A stretch of DNA of 22,257 bases from NCBI GenBank assembly GCA_964463485.1, contig CAYXDO010000177.1, forward strand, positions 1-22,257, given 5' to 3'. A program made the position numbers and the translations under genes. Origin of the DNA: CAYXDO01 sp964463485 (GTDB taxonomy: Bacteria; Myxococcota; Kuafuiibacteriia; Kuafuiibacteriales; Kuafuiibacteriaceae). Shown here one piece after another: positions 15,171 through 22,257 of the stretch (position 1 is its first letter; each line of letters begins with the position of its first letter). The notes under the pieces are model-generated. The model was not told where the DNA came from. It made no database searches and saw nothing but the letters and a program-made list of their open reading frames with translations.

Positions 15171-16153
15171 AGGTGCTCGTGACGGGAGCGGGTGGCTTCT
15201 TGGGAAGTCACCTCACGCGTGCGCTGATTGCCCGCGGCGACGCGGTGCGGACATTCGCACGCGGTGACTATCCCGAGTTGGTTGCGGCCGGCGCGGAGCA
15301 GCTGCGTGGCGACCTCGAGCGTCCCAATGATGTCGCCGACGCGGTTCGCGGCGTCGACGCCGTGATCCACGTCGGGGCCAAGGTCGGGATTTGGGGGGAC
15401 CACCGCGAGTTTTACGCGGCCAACGTCCTCGGTACCAAAAACCTCCTCGACGCGATGTCGAGGGCGGGCGTGCCAAGGCTGGTCTTCACCAGCACGCCCT
15501 CGGTCGTCTACGCCGACGGCTCGATCGAGGGGGGCGACGAGTCTTTGCCGTACGCAGAGCGTTTCCTGTGCTCGTACCCAGCGACGAAAAAAGAGGCGGA
15601 GCTCGATTGTCTTCGAGCTCAGGCGCCGGGACGACTTCACGTCATCGCGCTGCGGCCCCACTTGGTGTTCGGACCAGGCGACCGCCAAGTCATTCCCCGA
15701 ATGCTCGACTCCGCGAGAGCTGGGAAATTGGCGCGAGTGGGCGATGGCACCAACCGAGTGTCAGTGAGTTACGTGGAGAACGTCGTCGACGCACACCTGC
15801 TCGCCCTGGACGCGACAGCCCAGGCGACTTCCCCCGCGCTCGGCAAAGTCTACTTCGTGAACGAGCCCGAGCCGGTCAATCTCTGGCAATTTCTCGACCG
15901 TATCCTCGTCGGCTTCGGCGCGCCGCGCGTCACCAAAGCTGTGCCCTATTCGGTCGCCAGGGCCCTCGGCGCGACTCTCGAGCTCGCCTACAAAACAGTA
16001 GGCAAGCGCGAGGAGCCACGCATGACTCGCTTCCTCGCCGCCCAACTCGGGACGTCCCATTGGTTCAAAGTCGGGGCCATCGAGAGAGACCTCGGATGGA
16101 AGCCAAGAGTGAGCCTGGATCAAGGTTTGGAGCGGCTGTTTGCCGAACGATGA
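15167..16153 (+). CDS. oleD: OleD, 2-alkyl-3-oxoalkanoate reductase (extended SDR)
   Basis: A 328-residue NAD(P)-dependent extended SDR with TGAGGFLG at residues 6-13, S109 in 'FTSTPSVVY', and Y137/K141 in SYPATKKEAE. OleD reduces the beta-keto acid from OleA to the 2-alkyl-3-hydroxy acid that OleC closes. The TSTPSVV sequence and gene order support OleD over a generic sugar epimerase or 3-beta-hydroxysteroid dehydrogenase. The ATG at 15167 overlaps the oleC stop by 4 bp. With oleABC the set is complete, so the organism should be able to make long-chain internal alkenes if substrates are provided. Confidence 0.9.
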   Translation: MKVLVTGAGGFLGSHLTRALIARGDAVRTFARGDYPELVAAGAEQLRGDLERPNDVADAVRGVDAVIHVGAKVGIWGDHREFYAANVLGTKNLLDAMSRAGVPRLVFTSTPSVVYADGSIEGGDESLPYAERFLCSYPATKKEAELDCLRAQAPGRLHVIALRPHLVFGPGDRQVIPRMLDSARAGKLARVGDGTNRVSVSYVENVVDAHLLALDATAQATSPALGKVYFVNEPEPVNLWQFLDRILVGFGAPRVTKAVPYSVARALGATLELAYKTVGKREEPRMTRFLAAQLGTSHWFKVGAIERDLGWKPRVSLDQGLERLFAER

Positions 16154-16159
16154 GTCGCG

Positions 16160-16780
16160 ATGAGTCGGATCGACAGGACGCGGCTGCCCGACTACCTGCG
16201 ACAGCTGGGAAGATTGGGCCCTGAGCGAGCGGCCCAACGCGTCGAGCGAGATCGGAATGACTTTGGGGAAGGCATAGAGGACGCCGTCAGTGCGTTTCTC
16301 GCGCGGTCCGCTTTCGATTCTGCTGGCGGCGAGCGGGGCGCCGCGCAAAGTCGAAGGGTCCAGAAGGCGCTCGCTGCGCCCGCAGTCGACCCGCCGCGGA
16401 TACAACCCGCCGAGAGGCCCGACCTTCCCCCTGAGATTATCGAGAAGCGAGACCGTCGCGCGGACAGAGAGCGTGCTCTTGCCCTCGACGAGCTCGAGCT
16501 GCTGGGTTTGTCGCTTCGGGGCACGGAAGTGACTCTGTGGGGCAAGGATGCCAAGGCAAGACCCGTGTTCCTCGGATGCGACGCGACCCCCGCAGAGTCG
16601 CGCCGCCCGGAGGCACGTGTTTGGATCCGCGTGAAAGGCCGCGAGCGCGCGCAGCTTTCACCCGAAGAGGTCACAGAGCTCGTCGGGATCTTGCGACAAC
16701 CCGACGCAGCCGAGTCCCTCGGAGTTGATGAGGACACGCTCGAGGAGGCGACGAGCTTGATCGTGAGTACGATCTCATGA
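16160..16780 (+). CDS. Protein of unknown function at the 3' end of the ole operon
   Basis: 206 residues, highly charged, no signal peptide and no membrane segment. The first ~90 residues are Arg/Glu/Ala-rich and look helical or disordered. The C-terminal ~100 residues have an alternating pattern ('LELLGLSLRGTEVTLW', 'RVWIRVKGRERAQL') suggesting a small beta-rich domain, ending in a helical 'EEATSLIVSTIS'. No family was recognised. It follows the oleD stop by 6 bp and shares codon style with the operon, so co-transcription is likely; a role in the pathway is unproven. The antisense open frame has poor protein character and is rejected. Confidence 0.6.
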   Translation: MSRIDRTRLPDYLRQLGRLGPERAAQRVERDRNDFGEGIEDAVSAFLARSAFDSAGGERGAAQSRRVQKALAAPAVDPPRIQPAERPDLPPEIIEKRDRRADRERALALDELELLGLSLRGTEVTLWGKDAKARPVFLGCDATPAESRRPEARVWIRVKGRERAQLSPEEVTELVGILRQPDAAESLGVDEDTLEEATSLIVSTIS

Positions 16781-16830
16781 ACGCCCGAAGGGCCATCGGA
16801 GCCCAATGGGTTACTCGATCGAGTCCTGCG

Positions 16831-16856
16831 GGGCACTCTGCCAGGGCACTCTGCCA
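16831..16856. repeat. Perfect 13-bp tandem duplication
   Basis: GGGCACTCTGCCA occurs twice back to back (16831-16843 and 16844-16856) in the short gap between the unknown gene and the converging Uma2-like gene. Likely slippage; no function is indicated. Confidence 0.7.
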
Positions 16857-16890
16857 GGATGGAACGTCGCGACGCCGGGCCGAGCGGACT

Positions 16891-17535
16891 TCAGTGAGTA
16901 GCCTTCGCCCTGCGACGCGGCTTGGTCTTTCCTCTTCCTGCGGCCAACTCTGCTCGGTACGCTCGAACCAACTCGGTCTGGGGCCCACTTCGCTGAAGGA
17001 ATCGGGCCAAGTGTCCGAGATCGATTCCTGGTAGCAGCTTGCTCGTCTTGGATGCTCGAAATCCGCTCGGTCCCAGCACGTGAACGGTGATGACTCCTTC
17101 GATCCAAAACCAAACCTCGCGAACACCGAGCCGACGGTAGATTTCGAGCTTGTCGACTCCACCTGAAGTCCAGACGACCTCGAGCGCGAGGTCCGGCCAT
17201 TCTTTCTCCCCGCCCACGGCGTAACATTCGTCGGCTTCCGCACCGGCCAGCTTTCGCTCCTTTTTCAGGGTCATCGAGCCGTATCCATCGACGACTCCAC
17301 CCGTCTCTTCCACGAATACCTCGATGAGAGCGCCCCACCGCTTCTTGAGCTTCTCATGCGTTTTCGACGGCCCCACGAGCTGCATCTCCCCATCCAAATA
17401 GCTGACGCGAATGCCGGGCGTGTCTCCGAGCGCGAGAAGCAGCGCCTCATACGCGTCCCAGCTGATTCCGTGCAGGATCACTCGTTGGTCGGCGTCCGAG
17501 GAATCAGAGGCCGTGCCTACAGTGAGCGGTTGCAC
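16891..17535 (-). CDS. Uma2-family (DUF820) PD-(D/E)XK nuclease-like protein
   Basis: A 214-residue protein. The Uma2 pattern is clear: 'WDAYEALLLAL' start helix, YLDGE near residue 50, 'ADECYAV' (D102), the nuclease core PDLALEV (D115, E119), then K129 in 'GGVDKLEIYRRLGVREVWFW'. The residue after the last block that is usually Asp (WxxD) is Glu here. The C-terminal tail is basic (KTKPRRRAKA). The family is very common in cyanobacteria and Myxococcota, often in many copies; the biological role is unknown, and DNA cleavage is predicted only from the fold. It is transcribed against the lipid operon and divergently from the kinase gene, so it is probably a single-gene unit. Confidence 0.88.
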   Translation of the reverse strand: MQPLTVGTASDSSDADQRVILHGISWDAYEALLLALGDTPGIRVSYLDGEMQLVGPSKTHEKLKKRWGALIEVFVEETGGVVDGYGSMTLKKERKLAGAEADECYAVGGEKEWPDLALEVVWTSGGVDKLEIYRRLGVREVWFWIEGVITVHVLGPSGFRASKTSKLLPGIDLGHLARFLQRSGPQTELVRAYRAELAAGRGKTKPRRRAKATH

Positions 17536-17744
17536 GTCCTCGTTCTACCCATCAGGCGAGACGGAAGTCGAGTCTCGATTCTGGGCTGAAAGGAGGAATC
17601 AAGTGAGTCGTGCCCCGGCTGGTAGGGCCAAGCAGTGCTCTGCTTCCGCTCGATGCCTGGGTCATGATCTAGGAACCTTGGCTTCACGTCACGGCACATT
17701 CCCAGCGACAGATGCGCGCGCTCTGGTAGACTCGGGGGCCGTTG

Positions 17745-19304
17745 GTGACGTGCCACCACTGCGGTCGAGGCCACGACCTCGCCGCCGACGAATGCACCAT
17801 CACCGGAGCCGCGATGAGCTCGCCGGGCCTGTGCGGTACCACTCTCGACCGCTACGCCGTCGAGTTATGGCTCGGCGGCGGCGCCTTCGGCGCGGTGTAT
17901 CGCGCGCGGCACACCGTGATGGGCCGACGAGTCGCGCTCAAGGTCCTCCACGAACGAGTCCGAGGTCAAAAGGAAATCCTCGAGCGTTTTTTCCGCGAGG
18001 CTCGAGCGGTCTCCTCGATCGGCAGCAAACACATCGTGATGGTTCACGATGCTGGCGTCACGGAGACCGGCTACCCTTTCATCGCCATGGAGCTCGTCGA
18101 CGGCTGCTCGCTGTCGCAGTTGGCGTCGGTTGGGCGGCTGGATCCGAAACGGGTGGTCTCGATCGGCCTTCAGGTCCTCGAAGCGCTCGCGCCCGCGCAC
18201 GAAGCTGGGATCATCCATCGGGACATCAAGCCGGGAAACATCATGCTCGACGGCACGACCCTCGATGGCAGCGGACGCAAAGACCACGCAAAGCTCGTCG
18301 ATTTCGGCATCAGCAAGATCCGATCGAGCGGCGTCAGCGAAATCACGCAGACCGGCGCGACGATGGGGAGCCCGGGATATGCGGCTCCGGAGCAATACAT
18401 GTCGGCGCGGCAAGTCGACGGGCGCTCTGATCTGTACAGCGTCTCGGTCACGCTGTACCGACTCCTCGCCGGCAGCCTGCCGTTTCACGCCGATACTTAC
18501 GAGAGCATGATCCTCGCTGTCTGCACGAAGGACCCGGAACCATTGCGGGAGAAAGCTCCGGACATTCCTGAGGCGCTCTGCTCGATCATCGATCGCGGGC
18601 TGGCCCGAGATCCCGCGCTGCGCTGGCAAAGCGCATCCCAGATGCGGGAGGCGCTCGCACGCTGGCGCGGGGGCGAATCGCCGACCGCGGACGACGTCGA
18701 CACCGCGGGCCCCTCGTGGGGCGAAGTGCGGGAAGACCGGGCACGCGGTCACGCGCTCGCGGCTCCTCCCCCCCGGATGAGTTCGGGCCTCGCGGATACT
18801 CACATCAGTACGGCGCGCCCGCCGCCCGCCGCGGAACCTCCTCGGCGAAGATGGTTGTGGATTCCTGCCGTGATGCTGCCCGTCACGGCCCTCACGGCGT
18901 GGCTCACGGCGTCAGTGAATCGGCGACAGGATTCGCAAGGTTTGGTGCCGGCCATAGAGGTGGAGCTCGCTTCCGAAGTCCTTTCGGCCGACGCGGGGAT
19001 CGGGTTCGTCGAGTCGACCGCCACGTCGGCCGACGCGGGTACGATCGCGGCGACGATGGCGGGCCCGATCGCGGCGTCGATGATCGCCGACGGCGGAGCT
19101 TCCGTCCGGTCCGATGCCGGAGCGGTCCTCGTCGATGCGGCCTCGACCGTGCCTTCGACCGCGCCCTCCAAGAGGCTACCTAAATCCACCCCCAAAAAAC
19201 CTCGGTCCAAGCCCGCCAAGTCGCCAGCCGAGGAGACGAAGGACCCGTTGAGCGGGACTCCGGAGCTTGAACCCTTCGACCTGCCGAGCGAGAAGAAACC
19301 TTGA
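17745..19304 (+). CDS. Membrane-anchored Ser/Thr protein kinase with N-terminal zinc-ribbon-like motif
   Basis: A 519-residue Hanks-type kinase. The N-terminus reads TCHHCGRGHDLAADEC, a Cys-x2-Cys motif with further His/Cys suited to a small zinc site. Kinase motifs are the glycine loop LGGGAFGAVY, K66 in VALKVL, D160 in 'HRDIKPGNIML', D186 in DFG, and 'GSPGYAAPEQ'. A transmembrane segment lies near residues 371-392 (WLWIPAVMLPVTALTAWL). The outer part is low complexity (SADAG, Ser/Pro/Lys-rich) without PASTA repeats. GTG at 17745 is preferred over the TTG one codon earlier. It is typical of Myxococcota, where such kinases are numerous. It heads a three-gene unit with 4-bp overlaps and probably transmits an envelope signal. 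Confidence 0.88.
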   Translation: MTCHHCGRGHDLAADECTITGAAMSSPGLCGTTLDRYAVELWLGGGAFGAVYRARHTVMGRRVALKVLHERVRGQKEILERFFREARAVSSIGSKHIVMVHDAGVTETGYPFIAMELVDGCSLSQLASVGRLDPKRVVSIGLQVLEALAPAHEAGIIHRDIKPGNIMLDGTTLDGSGRKDHAKLVDFGISKIRSSGVSEITQTGATMGSPGYAAPEQYMSARQVDGRSDLYSVSVTLYRLLAGSLPFHADTYESMILAVCTKDPEPLREKAPDIPEALCSIIDRGLARDPALRWQSASQMREALARWRGGESPTADDVDTAGPSWGEVREDRARGHALAAPPPRMSSGLADTHISTARPPPAAEPPRRRWLWIPAVMLPVTALTAWLTASVNRRQDSQGLVPAIEVELASEVLSADAGIGFVESTATSADAGTIAATMAGPIAASMIADGGASVRSDAGAVLVDAASTVPSTAPSKRLPKSTPKKPRSKPAKSPAEETKDPLSGTPELEPFDLPSEKKP

Positions 19305-20038
19305 ATATATCTCGATTCGTTCCGCACATCGTACTCAGCATACTCGTCCACTCATCGATGGCATTCGCCGACAAGACTCCCGCCAATGACGCAGCCGACC
19401 GCGCCAGACACCACTTCGAAGCAGGGCGCGGATACTACGCCGAAGGACGATTCGAAGACGCCGCGCGCGAGTTTCTGGAGGCCTACAGGCTCTCGGAGCG
19501 TGCTCATCTGCTGAAAAACGTCGCGACCGCTCTTCAACAGGCAAATCAGTACATCGAGGCGATCACGATTCTGGAGGAGTACCTTCAAAAGGAGCCTCAC
19601 GCAGAGGACAAGGTCGTCATCCAGAGTCGCATCGACACTCTTCGGGCGCTCGCGAGCGCCAGCGCAAAAGCAGCGGAGGTCCCGACTCCACTCCAGACTC
19701 CACCCCAGCCTCAGGCTCCCGAGCCCCCACCGTCCGTCGCGGTCGCTCCGATCCCGCCACCACCCGAGAGTCATCCGGGTGCGTTGACCATCGGAGTCTT
19801 GGCTGGCGCAGGCGGCTCGGGAGCCCTTGCGCTCATGACGGGCCTCGTCGCGCACGGTAAGTATGGAGACCTCGATTCGCAGTGCTCTAGCGGGTCTTGT
19901 CCGTCCAGCCTGGAAGGCACCCGCGATTCCGGGCGCACCCTGGCGATCGTGTCGACCGCATTCACGGGTGTCGCGATCGCTCTGGCCATCACAGGCGTCT
20001 TCCTCTGGGTGGGTGAAGGCTCGGAGAACGCACCATGA
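19301..20038 (+). CDS. TPR-repeat envelope protein with signal peptide and two C-terminal membrane segments
   Basis: 245 residues. The N-terminus (MNISRFVPHIVLSILVHSSM, then AFA) is a signal peptide with a likely AxA cleavage. Residues ~30-110 carry tetratricopeptide-like helices (RGYYAEGRFEDAAREFLEAY, then 'NVATALQQANQYIEAITILEEYL'), a protein-docking module. A Pro-rich linker follows, then two hydrophobic segments around 160-186 and 211-238 separated by a Cys-containing loop. The protein type is very common next to kinases in Polyangia; partner unknown. The TTG start overlaps the kinase stop by 4 bp (TTGA), indicating coupling. An AT-rich start region contrasts with the GC-rich rest. Confidence 0.78.
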   Translation: MNISRFVPHIVLSILVHSSMAFADKTPANDAADRARHHFEAGRGYYAEGRFEDAAREFLEAYRLSERAHLLKNVATALQQANQYIEAITILEEYLQKEPHAEDKVVIQSRIDTLRALASASAKAAEVPTPLQTPPQPQAPEPPPSVAVAPIPPPPESHPGALTIGVLAGAGGSGALALMTGLVAHGKYGDLDSQCSSGSCPSSLEGTRDSGRTLAIVSTAFTGVAIALAITGVFLWVGEGSENAP

Positions 20039-21681
20039 AGTTTGGAGTGACCCTCTGTCTCATGACTCTCAGCGGCTGTGTGTGGCTCGATGACTTCGGA
20101 CAATTCAGCTTCGACGCCTCTGTCGACTCTTCTGTCGCCTCTGTCGACGCCTCCGTCGACTGCTGCGTCGACGCCTCCGTCGACGCAGCAGTCCTGGCGG
20201 CCGACGCCGGAGCCGACCCGGATGCGCGAATCGATTCGGACGCTCGAGAGGGGGACGTCGGGGCCGACGCCAGCGTGGTGCTGGACGCCAGCGTGGCGGA
20301 TGGGCAAGTTGGAGACGCGGGATTCGCTCCGGACGCAGTGGCTCCAGACGACGCCGCGAGCCCGCAGCCCGACGCAGGTCCCGCGGACACGGGTGAGATC
20401 GATTCAGGACCTGCTCTGACCTGTTCGGACCCCTGTGTCGGCGATGCTGTGCTCGATTTCGACCCAGCGATGCAGAATACCGGGCCGTTGAGCTGGGGAT
20501 ATATGAAAGACACCCGGGGCGCATCCGGGCTCACCTTCGTGGACATGGCGCCGGGGACCTATCACGGGATTTCGGTTTGGGCTGACGGCTCACCGCCACC
20601 CGCGATTGGCAGTTGCGCGCTTTCCTCAGCAGCGGCTGATTGCGCCGGATTGCGGGACTCGCTGCTCTTCGTGACGGATGCGCCCGGCGCGGGAGGAGAC
20701 CCTGTTCTCACCCTGACCGCGCCCAGCGACACGACCTACGAACTCAACCTTCGGTATCGACAGGCCGACGGAGCGATCGGGACCGAACCCTTCGAGGTGC
20801 TGGTCAGTCGCAACACACGCTCGAACCTCATCGCCCGTTCCAGGTCCGCCCCGACCACCGTCGAGGAGGTCTTCACCACTGCCGTCGACGTGTTGGCGGG
20901 CGACCGACTCATGTTCATGCTTCGCCCCCTCGCTGGCGCAGCGGGCGCCGCCCAGATAGGAGTCGACGTCCGGGTGTCGAGAGATTTGAATGGTCCGCCC
21001 CTCTCCGAGTGTATGTTCGCCGCGCGATTCGATGACTCAAACCCACTGCTCGACAGCTGCGGCGGCCGAACACTCGACAATTCGGCGGAGACGGGCGGCA
21101 CGCCTTCCGTGTCCACCAACGGACCGCTCACCTGGATGGGACAGGCCAGAGACCTCGACAGGCGTGCCTATATTTCGGCGCCGGGCGCATTTTTCGACTA
21201 CAGCGGAGACTTCACCGTCGACATGTGGGTTCGAATCGATTCCAACAGTTATTGGGACACCGCGATCTACTCGGACTGGTCCGCCTATGACGCGGCAACC
21301 GCTGGCGGCGTAGCCCTCGAGCTGGACCCGGAGGGCGCCGTCGGTACGATGACGGCGCAGTTCCTTTTTCCGGATCCGGGCGGAATCAACACACCGAACG
21401 TCGCCTGTTCCTCAGGTTACTGCACGGGGACGATCGTCGGAGTCCTCCGCAACGTCGGACAATGGCACCACTATCGAATCACCCGGCACACTCAGACCGG
21501 CGACATTCGATATTGCGTGGACGGTGAGCTTCAGGGGACCGCGAACGTGCCCGTTGGCACCGATCTTTCGAACCCTCGTTCTCCCACGATCGGCACGTGG
21601 GGCACGTTGGCGCAACCTACGTTCGACGGCGATATCGATGATCTCGTGATTCTTCGCCGGGCGCTGCCTTGTGGTCCGTGA
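20035..21681 (+). CDS. LamG-domain lipoprotein with Asp/Ala repeat linker
   Basis: 548 residues. A type II signal peptide ends in lipobox LSGC with C15 as the lipidation site. Residues ~25-135 are an Asp/Ala/Val-rich linker with repeated DASVD units, a hallmark of myxobacterial surface lipoproteins. Residues ~140-320 form a beta-rich region. Residues ~326-548 fit a concanavalin/LamG fold ('FTVDMWVRIDS', 'QWHHYRITRH', 'GDIDDLVILRRAL'). LamG domains bind glycans or proteins; the ligand is unknown. The ATG overlaps the TPR gene stop by 4 bp, so it is the third member of the kinase unit and may be its outer-envelope sensor or output. Confidence 0.82.
   Translation: MKFGVTLCLMTLSGCVWLDDFGQFSFDASVDSSVASVDASVDCCVDASVDAAVLAADAGADPDARIDSDAREGDVGADASVVLDASVADGQVGDAGFAPDAVAPDDAASPQPDAGPADTGEIDSGPALTCSDPCVGDAVLDFDPAMQNTGPLSWGYMKDTRGASGLTFVDMAPGTYHGISVWADGSPPPAIGSCALSSAAADCAGLRDSLLFVTDAPGAGGDPVLTLTAPSDTTYELNLRYRQADGAIGTEPFEVLVSRNTRSNLIARSRSAPTTVEEVFTTAVDVLAGDRLMFMLRPLAGAAGAAQIGVDVRVSRDLNGPPLSECMFAARFDDSNPLLDSCGGRTLDNSAETGGTPSVSTNGPLTWMGQARDLDRRAYISAPGAFFDYSGDFTVDMWVRIDSNSYWDTAIYSDWSAYDAATAGGVALELDPEGAVGTMTAQFLFPDPGGINTPNVACSSGYCTGTIVGVLRNVGQWHHYRITRHTQTGDIRYCVDGELQGTANVPVGTDLSNPRSPTIGTWGTLAQPTFDGDIDDLVILRRALPCGP
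20110..20193. repeat. Asp-codon repeat tract containing a perfect 16-bp inverted repeat
   Basis: The tract is built of repeated GTCGACGCCTC(T/C) units encoding DASVD. Inside it GACTGCTGCGTCGACG (20158-20173) and CGTCGACGCAGCAGTC (20178-20193) are exact reverse complements around CCTC, so a 16-bp stem with a 4-base loop can form in the mRNA or in single-stranded DNA. Confidence 0.85.
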
Positions 21682-22257
21682 GTGCTCTCCGTATCGAACT
21701 TGGGAACGCGCCGGCGTATGCCTCGGGCGACCGACTATTCAGCATCGTGGTCGAGGCTCTGCGCCACGATCAACTCAAACCTCGATCTGCGTGGGTCACC
21801 CGGTCGAAACACCTACACCATTTCCTGACTTGCGAGGCCATTCCGCCAGAGTGCAGCGGTCGAGTACGGACGGAGCCCCAGGGCGTCGGCGTCGTAAGCG
21901 TTCAGCGCCCAGCTTTCAGCTTTTTTGAGCTTCTAGCAGCCTGCGGGGAAATTCAAAAGGGCGCAGATCCGCCTGGCCATGAGTCCGAACGCGTCGCATA
22001 CTATCGTTGGAATGCTCACGAGGACGTGCCACTTTTGAAGTTTGAGAGTATCGGCGGAGTGTTTTCGTCCACCTCCACGACCAGGTTCCACGCCCACGTC
22101 CACGAAATCGTCCACGCTCACGCCCACGATTCACGCCCACGCCTACGAAGCCTGCCGAAGCCAACCCATTGGGACCTTTAGTGTTTCTTGCGGTGCCTCG
22201 AACAAAATACTGCCGGGGATCGGCGCTGACCCAAAGTTAGGGGGTGGACTTTGCGGG
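21682..22257. other. Gene-free right end with repeat debris
   Basis: No gene can be supported. The + strand frame 21669-22181 overlaps the lipoprotein end, has no domain and runs through repeats; minus-strand frames are Arg-rich and repeat-derived. Contents: a segment near 21900-21930 (CGCCCAGCTTTCAGCTTTTTT), a CCCACG hexamer-type tract (22067-22148), and at the very edge an imperfect inverted repeat (CCCAAAGT ... ACTTT-GC-GGG) that could be an element terminus but is cut by the window. Confidence 0.45.
22067..22148. repeat. Degenerate hexamer repeat tract (CCCACG/TCCACG)
   Basis: More than ten imperfect units of the form (T/C)(C/T)CACG occur with small interruptions. On the other strand they read as GTGGGC/GTGGAC repeats encoding Val-Asp/Val-Gly type low complexity. 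It is probably a slippage-prone non-coding tract. Confidence 0.65.

Noticed and set aside
17411..18430. Plus-strand frame of 339 codons overlapping the kinase in another frame
   Set aside because: Arg/His/Pro-rich out-of-frame translation of the kinase gene and of the Uma2 antisense.
22067..22148. Hexamer tract as a CRISPR array
   Set aside because: Units are about 6 bp, degenerate and without spacers.
21669..22181. Plus-strand frame of 170 codons after the lipoprotein
   Set aside because: Overlaps the lipoprotein end, contains His/Ala repeats from the hexamer tract, shows no domain and no ribosome-binding site.

Overview
The window reads as a high-GC chromosome segment from a myxobacterium-like organism (phylum Myxococcota, probably the Polyangia side). 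This is inferred from several traits: GC-rich codon use with many GTG/TTG starts, a Hanks-type kinase followed by a TPR protein and an Asp/Ala-repeat LamG lipoprotein, a separately encoded oleABCD set, and accessory DNA with REP-type transposase tails. No rRNA, tRNA or CRISPR array was seen.

Left part (1-2801): accessory, decaying DNA. It opens with the C-terminal tail of a probable REP-associated (Y1) transposase, then a REP-like hairpin and a family of short direct repeats (GGGGCACGGCTTGAA type). Two repeat copies about 1.55 kb apart bracket a minus-strand block: a frameshifted Rhs-type polymorphic toxin remnant and an intact small membrane protein that may be its immunity partner. A headless VapC (PIN) fragment lies just past the right-hand copy.

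Centre (2802-16780): all genes on the + strand. First comes a membrane-anchored Fe-S/CCG-domain oxidoreductase of the ETF:(mena)quinone oxidoreductase type. After a 191-bp gap there is a very compact run of eleven genes: KAS II (FabF-like), acyl carrier protein, two CrtI-like FAD oxidoreductases, FabG, FabZ, FabI, OleA, OleB, OleC and OleD. From the second CrtI-like gene on, every junction overlaps by 1-8 bp. The first seven genes make up an almost complete private type II fatty-acid elongation cycle plus two desaturase/isomerase-type flavoenzymes. The last four are the known head-to-head Claisen / beta-lactone route to long-chain internal alkenes. The most likely reading is one translationally coupled pathway that builds an unusual, possibly polyunsaturated or cyclised, acyl chain on a dedicated ACP and then joins two chains into a very long hydrocarbon or a related beta-lactone/ketone. 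A 206-residue protein of unknown function follows oleD by 6 bp.

Right part (16781-22257): a minus-strand Uma2-type PD-(D/E)XK protein; then a divergent three-gene unit (zinc-ribbon Ser/Thr kinase, TPR membrane protein, LamG lipoprotein) with 4-bp overlaps, which looks like an envelope signalling module; then about 575 bp without a convincing gene, carrying hexamer-type CCCACG repeats.

All functions are read from motifs and gene order by eye; no database search was run.
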